Assembly: GCA_022648295.1 (NCBI GenBank)
Contig: JALCME010000021.1
Location: forward strand, 38,265 to 102,264
Reading direction: 5' to 3'
DNA from: Bacteroides sp.
Lineage (GTDB): Bacteria; Bacteroidota; Bacteroidia; Bacteroidales; Bacteroidaceae
DNA length: 64,000 nucleotides
The notes under the pieces are model-generated. The model was not told the origin of the DNA. It was given only the letters and a program-made list of their open reading frames with translations, and searched no databases. A program made the translations under genes and the position numbers. Below, in pieces: positions 9,082-15,834 of the stretch; the stretch's first letter is position 1; every line of letters starts with the position of its first letter.

Positions 9082-9819
9082 TTATCTTTTATTTCTTTTA
9101 TTAGGAGAGCTTTTCTCTTTTACAGCTTCTACCGGAGGAAATTTAGGAATCAGCTTCATTAGTCTCAGAATATGCGCCTGACGGTGCAACATGTAAGAGG
9201 AGGGATGACTAGAATCAAAACGAATGGGATTGGGAAGACTCGCAGCGATGAGAGCGCATTGGCCGGCTGATAATCTCTTTGCTATGGTCTTAAATTTATA
9301 GTGAGCTGTTGCTTCTGCTCCATAAATGCCTTTACCCATTTCGATAGAATTAAGATAGACTTCCATAATACGTTCTTTAGACCATACTAATTCAATAAGC
9401 CAAGTAAAGTAGACTTCAAAACCTTTCCGTATCCATGAGGATTGAGGCCATAAAAAAACATTTTTTGCTGTTTGCTGGCTGATAGTGCTGGCTCCTCTTT
9501 TTCGTTTCCTTGTTTCATTTTCTTTCATAGCTTTCTCTATTTCAATAAAATCAAAACCATTATGAGTAGCGAAGCGGTTATCTTCTGATGCAATAACAGC
9601 CATGGGTAAGTGAGGTGAAATGTTACTAAAAGATACCCAAGTATGGTGGCATACAATTTTTTCACCACCTATAAGCTGTTGAGCCGAGCGAATTACCATG
9701 AGAGGAGTGATATAAACAGGGACAAAACGATAGATCACCGTCATGGCAACGGTGGAAATAAAAAAGAAAAGAATAATATTACGTATGTATCGAAAAACTT
9801 TAGGTGTTTTGTGGTGCAT
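9082..9819 (-). CDS. mtgA: Monofunctional biosynthetic peptidoglycan transglycosylase
   Basis: This 245-residue GT51 enzyme polymerises lipid II into glycan strands at the periplasmic face of the inner membrane. One N-terminal transmembrane anchor lies at about residues 13-32, and the catalytic domain fills the rest. ASEDNRF (catalytic Glu near 79), [19 protein letters not shown] and [21 protein letters not shown] are the standard GT51 motifs in the standard order. There is no transpeptidase domain, which separates it from class A penicillin-binding proteins. The C-terminus ends in a basic tail. The gene stands alone on the minus strand, about 155 bp from the OmpA-type lipoprotein gene upstream. 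Confidence 0.95.
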   Translation of the reverse strand: MHHKTPKVFRYIRNIILFFFISTVAMTVIYRFVPVYITPLMVIRSAQQLIGGEKIVCHHTWVSFSNISPHLPMAVIASEDNRFATHNGFDFIEIEKAMKENETRKRKRGASTISQQTAKNVFLWPQSSWIRKGFEVYFTWLIELVWSKERIMEVYLNSIEMGKGIYGAEATAHYKFKTIAKRLSAGQCALIAASLPNPIRFDSSHPSSYMLHRQAHILRLMKLIPKFPPVEAVKEKSSPNKRNKR

Positions 9820-9848
9820 TGTGAGGAAGAAATTTAATAAATATAGTA

Positions 9849-9892
9849 GAGGAAAATCCTTCCTACTTTAATGGTAGCGATAGATTTTCCTC
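9849..9892 (-). terminator. Hairpin after the OmpA-type lipoprotein gene, possible terminator
   Basis: GAGGAAAATC (9849-9858) and GATTTTCCTC (9883-9892) form perfect 10-bp arms, with a smaller inner CTAC/GTAG pairing. It lies between the lipoprotein stop and the mtgA start. The tail read leftwards is AT-rich but not a pure T run, so termination is likely rather than certain. Confidence 0.45.
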
Positions 9893-9975
9893 CTTAAGTT
9901 TTAATTTTAGATTAGTATCTCAATCAATTTTGCAAGCATAATCTTTGCATAGGCTAATCAAAATTAAAAATACTT

Positions 9976-10650
9976 CTAATTTCCAGCTTCTGCATTTTGA
10001 ATCATTTGTTTGCTGGCGTACATATATACTTCTACGCGGCGGTTTTGATCAGCTGTTTTACTTTCATCGTATTGGTTGTACCCCACGCCTTCTACGCTTT
10101 TGAATTGAGCAGGAGATACTCCACAATCTTGTAAATAGTTCTCTACAGAAAATGCACGATCTTTAGAGACTTTCATATTAGCTTCATAGGTACCCACTTT
10201 ATCAGTGTGCCCAATTATTGCAATATCTGTAGTTGAGTCGTCTTTTAAGATTTGCGATAATTCGCGCAGAGACGCTTTTGACGTGTTGTTTAAAGCGGAA
10301 GAATTGAATCCGAATAAAATGCCTGATGCAAAAGAAACTTTGACTGCGTCCAGACCGTTGCTGTCAGTTACTCTTTCCACTTCCGCTCCCTGAATTTTAG
10401 CTGCTTCTGCGGCTTTCTTATCCATTTTTTTCCCGATTACTGCACCAGCTCCTGTACCTACTGCCGCACCGATAGCTGCACCAATAGCAGCTCCTTTACC
10501 TTTGCCGAGTAAACCACCAAGCACTGCGCCGGCTGTAGCCCCGGAACCTCCACCTATTAAAGCTCCTTTTGTTGTATTATTCATTGTTCCACAACTTGCT
10601 ACAAGTATAGCTGTACTTAACAATAGCGCTGTAAATTTCATTTGTTTCAT
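9976..10650 (-). CDS. OmpA-family lipoprotein with glycine zipper (YiaD-like)
   Basis: This 224-residue protein should be an outer-membrane lipoprotein that tethers the membrane to peptidoglycan. The signal peptide ends in a lipobox (ILVASC, acylated Cys20). Residues 30-75 are a glycine zipper of repeated GGLLGKGKGAAIGAAIGAA-like units, expected to pack into or along a membrane. Residues about 105-215 are an OmpA C-terminal domain with the peptidoglycan-binding pattern IGHTDKVGTYEANMKVSKDRA and a late NRRVEV. This domain order matches the YiaD and Gly-zipper OmpA families. It is a single-gene unit on the minus strand with its own -7 element upstream. Confidence 0.93.
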   Translation of the reverse strand: MKQMKFTALLLSTAILVASCGTMNNTTKGALIGGGSGATAGAVLGGLLGKGKGAAIGAAIGAAVGTGAGAVIGKKMDKKAAEAAKIQGAEVERVTDSNGLDAVKVSFASGILFGFNSSALNNTSKASLRELSQILKDDSTTDIAIIGHTDKVGTYEANMKVSKDRAFSVENYLQDCGVSPAQFKSVEGVGYNQYDESKTADQNRRVEVYMYASKQMIQNAEAGN

Positions 10651-10675
10651 AACTGTTTATTTATTAATTAAAATG

Positions 10676-10683
10676 CAAATTTA
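10676..10683 (-). promoter_or_regulatory. Predicted -7 element of the OmpA-type lipoprotein gene
   Basis: Read on the minus strand this is TAAATTTG, matching TAnnTTTG, 26 bp before the start codon at 10650. I see no clean -33 TTTG at the usual distance. Confidence 0.45.
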
Positions 10684-10756
10684 AGTATATAACAAATATG
10701 TTGGTTGTTCTGTTTTGCTTTTTATATGACCTTTCTTTTCTTTCTATCAATCTACT

Positions 10757-12085
10757 TTATAATATCTTTTTCTTGGTGAATAAAAACCACAACGTGAGGA
10801 TAGCTCCCTTTGCAATAGTAGTTCCACTCACTGCCCACCAGATGGCATCTACTCCCAATCCCACTTTGACAAGGGCCAAAGCCACGGGAATACGCATATA
10901 GTTGCAGGTTATACTGACGATAGCCGGGGGAACCGTTCGTCCCAATCCGTAGAATATGCCTTGCATCGTTATTTCCATCATCATAAAAAGTTGTGAATAA
11001 CCGTCAATGCGTAAGAAATTTCCTCCTACTTGGCATGCCTCTGGCTCTGGTATAAAAATGGAGAATATTTGGCTTCCATAGAAGATAAACAATAATGAAC
11101 AAATAGTACCGAATATTGAAGTCATCCGCATAGTGGTATACCAAGCGTGTTTAACTCTTATTCTTTGTCCGGCAGCGTAGTTCTGTGCAACAAAAGTACT
11201 GAGTGCAGTAGAAAACCCCTGAGAAGTGTTCCATGTGATAGCTTCAAGTTGCCCTCCGGTAGTGAAAGCTACTAATCCCAGATGCCCACCTTGTTCTGCA
11301 GCGGTTCGGGAGAGGAACATATTGACAAAAGCAAACAATGTGTTGAGTATGGCTACTGGTAATCCTAACTTAAAAATGCGTTGGACGTATTTCTTTTTTA
11401 GTTTCGTTAGGAATGGAAACCCTCCTAATAATTCGTCCTTATACCGAAGCCTATAAATAAAAATGCCAAATACAGCAGCTTCGGATATCCATGTCGCTAT
11501 AGCTGCACCTACTGTTCCCCAACCAAATCCAAATATGAACAGGGGATCAAGAAGCATATTTAAGATAAGTCCTGTACCACTAATGAAAAAAGGAGTTTTA
11601 CTTCTTCCGGAAGCATTGTAGATTCCTGTAAAAGCTGCCGATAGAAATACGAAAGGCAGACCTGTTGAGACTATATGAAGATATGATACGGCACGTTGGG
11701 TAATATGTTCATCTAGCTCAAAAAGATTAAGTATGGGAGTTGCGAAAAAAAATAAGATACCTCCCCAGCATAGAGACAGGATCAGAGCCATGCTTATATT
11801 GTGAGATGCAAATCGTCGGGCATCTTCTTGATTGCGTCCTCCTATGGATTGTCCAACGCTTACTTCTGCTCCTACTTTATTGAGTAATGCAATGGAGCTT
11901 GACATCCATATTAATACGCCTACTGCACCGATGGCGGATACTGCTTCACTGCCTATTCGCCCAACCCATGCTATATCCGTCAGGCTATAGGCCATTTGTA
12001 TGAAAGAGGTTGCCATAATAGGCATAGCTAAAGTGAAAAGTAGGCGGTTAATTGATCCTTTTGTTAAATCTTTAGTTCCCAGCAT
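10757..12085 (-). CDS. MATE family multidrug/Na+ efflux transporter
   Basis: This 442-residue inner-membrane transporter has about twelve hydrophobic helices in two similar halves, the normal MATE (MatE, PF01554) size. Typical pieces are the N-terminal LTKGSINRLLFTLAMPIMATSF, the repeated GIYNASGRSKTPF / GIFYGLGRTVPPA motif in each half, and WISEAAVFGIFIYRLRYK. Family members export cationic drugs or metabolites using Na+ or H+ gradients. The local gene content gives no hint of the substrate. The start at 12085 gives a complete first helix. The gene is monocistronic, about 106 bp from the lipoprotein gene that follows it on the same strand. Confidence 0.93.
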   Translation of the reverse strand: MLGTKDLTKGSINRLLFTLAMPIMATSFIQMAYSLTDIAWVGRIGSEAVSAIGAVGVLIWMSSSIALLNKVGAEVSVGQSIGGRNQEDARRFASHNISMALILSLCWGGILFFFATPILNLFELDEHITQRAVSYLHIVSTGLPFVFLSAAFTGIYNASGRSKTPFFISGTGLILNMLLDPLFIFGFGWGTVGAAIATWISEAAVFGIFIYRLRYKDELLGGFPFLTKLKKKYVQRIFKLGLPVAILNTLFAFVNMFLSRTAAEQGGHLGLVAFTTGGQLEAITWNTSQGFSTALSTFVAQNYAAGQRIRVKHAWYTTMRMTSIFGTICSLLFIFYGSQIFSIFIPEPEACQVGGNFLRIDGYSQLFMMMEITMQGIFYGLGRTVPPAIVSITCNYMRIPVALALVKVGLGVDAIWWAVSGTTIAKGAILTLWFLFTKKKIL

Positions 12086-12123
12086 GGCTTGGTTGCATAA
12101 GTCTTATCTTAAGTTTGAAAGGA

Positions 12124-12131
12124 CAAAATTA
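12124..12131 (-). promoter_or_regulatory. Predicted -7 element of the MATE transporter gene
   Basis: The minus strand reads TAATTTTG, matching TAnnTTTG, 38 bp before the start codon at 12085. No clear -33 partner is visible. Confidence 0.4.
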
Positions 12132-12374
12132 CAGATTTCTGTGAATATGCCGAAGAAAGGGAATGAATAAATTTATTAATCTTGCTAGGTTGCTGGTTGC
12201 TTGTATTAAACATGATATTCTTTTCATGTAATATAGGAGTTTTATTGATTCGCCTTGTATCTTATGTTTGTTGCTAAATTTTAATATCTCAGTGTTTATA
12301 GTCATGTCGAAAAAAAACAGATATATAGTAAAGATGTAAGTTCTTGAATATCAGTAGATATACTGGTGAATTTG

Positions 12375-12430
12375 TTGGTCTACGATGAACAAGGCTTTCC
12401 TCGTAGACCAACGAGCCTTTTCTCGTAGAC
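12375..12430. repeat. Nested inverted/direct repeat in intergenic DNA
   Basis: TTGGTCTACGA (12375-12385) and TCGTAGACCAA (12401-12411) are perfect 11-bp inverted arms around a 15-bp loop. TCGTAGAC recurs as a direct copy at 12423-12430, and AAGGCT (12391) is complementary to AGCCTT (12414), so two alternative hairpins are possible. There is no T tract after either. It may be a dispersed REP-like element; function unknown. Confidence 0.7.
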
Positions 12431-12663
12431 ATTCTGTTCTTTATGCTAATAAGCAGACAAAAATTTTGTGAATAAGGGTGGTATAGACGTTTGAGTGTTC
12501 ATTTTATAACTTTCCTTATAGAGGTATAGATATCTTTGTCGCAATATGCATCGAATGTGCTATTATGTTCGATTTATGTATGATTGGTCTTTAATATTGC
12601 TCTTTGTATAAACTGTGCTGAGTAGCCTTTTGGGCATTCTTTTTGAAGAATCAGATTTTGATT

Positions 12664-13674
12664 TTATTTGATTACTTTTATAGATTCTCTTTTTATAATA
12701 TTCGGCCTTAGGAGTATATTAGAATGTATCTGGGAGCCTTCGGTTATATTTTGCATTAACATTTTTACAGCGATAATGCCAATGCTGGTAACGGGTTGTG
12801 CTATACGCGTTATAGGAGGATTTAAAAAATCCAGATATAAGTTATCATCGAAAGAAATTAAAGAGATATCTTCAGGCACTTTGATTTTATGTTCATTTAA
12901 GGCCTTGATGGTTCCTAATAATATAGTGCTGCTTTGTGCAAATATGGCAGTCGGTCTATCTGTCGAGGTTATGGCTAATTTAGTCTCAATATATCCATTT
13001 TGAATAGAAAAATCGTTTCCTTTGATCATCAGGTCCTCTTGATTACTTATATTGTACATAGCCTCTTTGTAGCCTCGTACCCGTTCTTTTGTTGTTATTG
13101 AGATTTCAGGACCTTGTATGCATAATATTCTTTTATGCCCGGATTCTAGTAAGAGTTTTGTGGCCTGATATGCTCCTTCGTAGTTATCTGTTGAAACATA
13201 AGGTAGATCATGTCCCGTGAAATATCGATCAATGAGTATAAGAGGCTTTCTTGCTGCTATTTCTTCTAAATATAGTGGATTGTCACCACTTGGAACAAGT
13301 ATGATTCCATCAATGTTACGAGCTAATAATGAATCTATAGCCTTTTCTTCTTGTTTTGGATCTTCTAATGTATCAATTAACATTACGGTGTAATTGAAGT
13401 TTTGTGCTTCTCTGATGACGATACTGGCTATGTTTGCAAAAAATGGATTATCTATATGAGGAACTAGCAATCCTATTGTTTTACTAATATTATTGCGCAA
13501 TGTTTGCGCAATAATATTAGGCTCATAATTTAGCTCTTTTATTACTTGTAGAATATTGTTTTTAGTCGATTCACTTATTCTATATTCTTCTGATTTTCCA
13601 TTTATGACTCTGGAAATCGTTGTTTTAGAATATCCTGTGATTGCTACTATATCGTCTAATGTCTTTTTCCCCAT
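12664..13674 (-). CDS. LacI/GalR-family repressor of the adjacent ribose-type operon
   Basis: This 336-residue regulator has an N-terminal helix-turn-helix (TLDDIVAITGYSKTTISRVI, about residues 4-24), the hinge helix (about 47-60) and a periplasmic-binding-protein-like ligand domain from about 61 (KTIGLLVPHIDNPFFANIA) to the end (TRIAQPVTSIGIIAVKMLMQ). Members bind a sugar or sugar phosphate and leave their palindromic operator. It is divergent from the ribokinase gene with 125 bp between the starts, and that gap holds a perfect 16-bp palindrome of LacI-operator type over the predicted ribokinase promoter. It is therefore the likely repressor of the whole operon, with ribose or a related metabolite as inducer (inferred). 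The segment coding for the hinge (13484-13520) is itself a perfect inverted repeat. Confidence 0.93.
   Translation of the reverse strand: MGKKTLDDIVAITGYSKTTISRVINGKSEEYRISESTKNNILQVIKELNYEPNIIAQTLRNNISKTIGLLVPHIDNPFFANIASIVIREAQNFNYTVMLIDTLEDPKQEEKAIDSLLARNIDGIILVPSGDNPLYLEEIAARKPLILIDRYFTGHDLPYVSTDNYEGAYQATKLLLESGHKRILCIQGPEISITTKERVRGYKEAMYNISNQEDLMIKGNDFSIQNGYIETKLAITSTDRPTAIFAQSSTILLGTIKALNEHKIKVPEDISLISFDDNLYLDFLNPPITRIAQPVTSIGIIAVKMLMQNITEGSQIHSNILLRPNIIKRESIKVIK
13484..13520. repeat. Perfect 17-bp inverted repeat inside the lacI coding sequence
   Basis: CTAATATTATTGCGCAA (13484-13500) and TTGCGCAATAATATTAG (13504-13520) are exact reverse complements with a TGT loop. The segment encodes PNIIAQTLRNNIS, around the repressor's hinge helix, so coding function is kept. 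It could form a stable hairpin in mRNA or act as a dyad binding site. Confidence 0.85.
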
Positions 13675-13690
13675 TATCTCATATTTTCTG

Positions 13691-13698
13691 CAAAAATA
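13691..13698 (-). promoter_or_regulatory. Predicted -7 element of the lacI-type gene
   Basis: The minus strand reads TATTTTTG, a TAnnTTTG match, 16 bp before the lacI-type start codon at 13674. Confidence 0.45.
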
Positions 13699-13750
13699 AT
13701 ATTTTTTTTAAAAAAAACACCCGTTTTGTTTTTGGAATCAAAAAAATATC

Positions 13751-13773
13751 TATTTTTGCACAATCGATTGTGC
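13751..13773 (+). promoter_or_regulatory. Operon promoter -7 element with overlapping LacI-type operator
   Basis: TATTTTTG (13751-13758) matches TAnnTTTG. It abuts a perfect 16-bp palindrome, GCACAATCGATTGTGC (13758-13773), with the central CG typical of LacI/GalR operators. A TTTG lies upstream at 13731-13734. A repressor bound here would cover the -7 element and start site of the ribokinase operon, 26 bp before the ATG at 13800. This is the clearest regulatory site in the window. Confidence 0.8.
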
Positions 13774-13799
13774 TACTAATTTATAATCTTAAAATATAT

Positions 13800-14714
13800 A
13801 TGTACAGGGAAAACAAAATTGTTGTGATAGGAAGTACCAATACCGATATGGTGATTAAGGTGGACCATTTACCTAATCCTGGTGAAACTATTCTGGGAGA
13901 CCATTTTATTATGAATCAAGGAGGTAAAGGTGCCAATCAGGCTGTAGCAATAGCCCGCTTAGGAGGAGATGTTACATTTATATGCAAAGTTGGCAATGAC
14001 ATGTTTGGCAATAAGGCGATAGAAATGTTTCGTAAAGAGGGTATTGAGACAACATATGCAGGCATTGCAGATCAAGAGCCTTCAGGAATGGCACTCATCA
14101 ATGTGGATAAAAAGGGGGAGAACACTATAGTGGTTGCTTCCGGAGCCAATAATGCGCTAACTCCTCAAGATATTGAAAACGCTAAATCTGTGATAGTTGG
14201 TGGAGATATCTTGTTAATGCAATTGGAAATACCCATTGAAACGGTAGAGTTTGCTGCTAAAATGGCAAACAAGCATGGTGCAAAAGTTATTTTAAATCCA
14301 GCACCGGCAAGATCTCTCTCTAATGATTTGCTGGGTAACCTTTATATGATTATACCAAATGAAACTGAAGCCGAAATATTTTCAGGCGTTAAAGTTGTCG
14401 ATTGGGAGAGTGCCAAAGCTGCTGCAGACATAATAAGTGAGAAAGGTGTGGAAATAGTCATAATAACTTTAGGATCGCGAGGAGCATTGGTTAAAGAAAG
14501 GGAAAATTATTATGAAGTGCCTGCTTCTAAAGTAAATGCTCTTGATACTACAGCAGCCGGTGATACATTCTGTGCAGCAGTTTGCGTTGCCATTGCGGAA
14601 GGGAAAACGGTCTTGGATGCTGTGAAATTTGCGAATAAGAGTGCCTCTGTTACAGTTACGAGGATTGGAGCTCAAACTTCTCTGCCTTACAGAAATGAGA
14701 TAGATTGCTTATAA
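13800..14714 (+). CDS. rbsK: Ribokinase (PfkB family)
   Basis: This 304-residue cytoplasmic sugar kinase is expected to convert D-ribose to ribose 5-phosphate. I take the ATG at 13800 (MYRENKIVVIGSTNTDMVIK), because the longer upstream reading runs through the promoter and operator. PfkB motif 1 (GGKGANQAVAIARLGG) lies near residues 41-57 and motif 2 (DTTAAGDTFCAAV) near 249-261, with the catalytic base Asp255. NPAPARSL and PNETEAEIFSG are typical of RbsK rather than fructokinases. It is the first gene of the operon: the permease follows after 26 bp, then SusC/SusD and the exported enzymes. A kinase acting on ribose fits the ADP-ribosylglycohydrolase-like genes downstream. A related pentose or deoxyribose cannot be excluded. 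Confidence 0.9.
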   Translation: MYRENKIVVIGSTNTDMVIKVDHLPNPGETILGDHFIMNQGGKGANQAVAIARLGGDVTFICKVGNDMFGNKAIEMFRKEGIETTYAGIADQEPSGMALINVDKKGENTIVVASGANNALTPQDIENAKSVIVGGDILLMQLEIPIETVEFAAKMANKHGAKVILNPAPARSLSNDLLGNLYMIIPNETEAEIFSGVKVVDWESAKAAADIISEKGVEIVIITLGSRGALVKERENYYEVPASKVNALDTTAAGDTFCAAVCVAIAEGKTVLDAVKFANKSASVTVTRIGAQTSLPYRNEIDCL

Positions 14715-14740
14715 TATATTAATCTTTAGATTTTAATACT

Positions 14741-15745
14741 ATGTTTATTGTTAACAGTTATTTTTTATCCGTTGTTTTTTGTGTTATCACGATGCTATGT
14801 TGGGGATCGTGGGGTAATACGCAAAAACTTGCCGGTAAAACATGGCGCTATGAGTTGTTTTACTGGGACTATGTTATTGGTATCCTTTTATTTTCTTTAA
14901 TCTTGGGATTTACTCTAGGTAGTACGGGAGATGCGGGACGCGGTTTTACCGAAGATTTGAAGCAAATCAGCTATGAAAACTATTTAGGTGCTTTCACCGG
15001 TGGCGTTGTATTCAATCTGGCTAATATATTGCTATCGGCTTCCATTTCTATGGCCGGGCTTACGGTAGCATTCCCCTTGGGAGTCGGCATCGCTCTGGTA
15101 CTAGGTGTCTTTGTCAATTATTTCGGTGAACCTAAAGGTGATGCATTGATACTTTTCAGTGGCGTTGCATTGGTAGTACTAGCTATAATCTTCAATGCTA
15201 TAGCTGCCGGAAAGATGAATAAGAAAGGGAACAATATCAATAAGAAAGGTATTATTATTGCCATTATAGCTGGTGTATTGATGTCCTTCTTCTATCGATT
15301 TGTTGCTGCCGCTATGGACTTAAATAACTTTGAGTCACCTACTCCCACAATGGCTACTCCGTATTCAGCATTCTTTATATTCGCAGTAGGTATCTTTATA
15401 AGCAATATTGTTATCAACACTATCGTGATGAAGAGGCCATTTGTTGGCAGTCCAGTAGGCTATAAAGAGTACTTTCATGGCAAACTCTCTACACACATGG
15501 TCGGAGTATTGGGAGGAATTATTTGGGGATTAGGTACAGCTTTGAGTTATATTGCAGCTGGGAAGGCTGGTGCGGCTATCTCGTATGCTTTGGGACAAGG
15601 AGCACCTATGATTGCAGCTTTGTGGGGCATATTTATTTGGAAAGAATTCAAAGGCTCTTCGCGTACGGTAAATATTTTATTAGCATGTATGTTTGTTCTA
15701 TTTATATCCGGTTTAGGGGCAATCATACTCTCTGGAGCTAATTAA
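14741..15745 (+). CDS. GRP/RhaT-like sugar permease (RusT-type, putative ribose importer)
   Basis: This 334-residue inner-membrane protein has about ten hydrophobic helices and belongs to the drug/metabolite transporter superfamily, closest in appearance to the glucose/ribose porter (GRP) and RhaT branch. The N-terminal ITMLCWGSWGNTQKLAGKTW, the NLANILLSASISMAGLTVAF region and GAAISYALGQGAPMIAALWG are characteristic. It lies between ribokinase and SusC, so its job is most likely to carry the released sugar, probably ribose, from periplasm to cytoplasm for phosphorylation. The ribose-utilisation (rus) locus of B. thetaiotaomicron contains a permease in this role. The substrate is inferred from neighbours. 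Confidence 0.82.
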   Translation: MFIVNSYFLSVVFCVITMLCWGSWGNTQKLAGKTWRYELFYWDYVIGILLFSLILGFTLGSTGDAGRGFTEDLKQISYENYLGAFTGGVVFNLANILLSASISMAGLTVAFPLGVGIALVLGVFVNYFGEPKGDALILFSGVALVVLAIIFNAIAAGKMNKKGNNINKKGIIIAIIAGVLMSFFYRFVAAAMDLNNFESPTPTMATPYSAFFIFAVGIFISNIVINTIVMKRPFVGSPVGYKEYFHGKLSTHMVGVLGGIIWGLGTALSYIAAGKAGAAISYALGQGAPMIAALWGIFIWKEFKGSSRTVNILLACMFVLFISGLGAIILSGAN

Positions 15746-15834
15746 TGATTGGCGTCTGTCTCTTTATTTCTATAGAGCATGATGTCGCGGTAAACTTAGT
15801 ATAAACTTTTTTGTTCAACCTAAATATTTAATAC

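Larger units (their letters stand above)
12086..12663. other. Intergenic region between MATE and lacI genes
   Basis: This 578-bp AT-rich region separates two minus-strand genes and has no supportable gene. It holds a -7 element for the MATE gene (12124-12131, minus), the nested inverted repeat at 12375-12430, and a small ATTCTT/AAGAAT hairpin near 12636-12651 just after the lacI stop. Confidence 0.6.

Noticed and set aside
12668..13003. Plus-strand open frame antisense to the lacI gene
   Set aside because: It overlaps a well-supported LacI-family protein in full and its composition is that of a reversed coding strand; no domain, promoter or conserved feature.
13641..13799. N-terminal extension of ribokinase by 53 residues
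   Set aside because: The extension crosses the predicted promoter and operator, has no similarity to PfkB proteins, and the ATG at 13800 gives the standard N-terminus.
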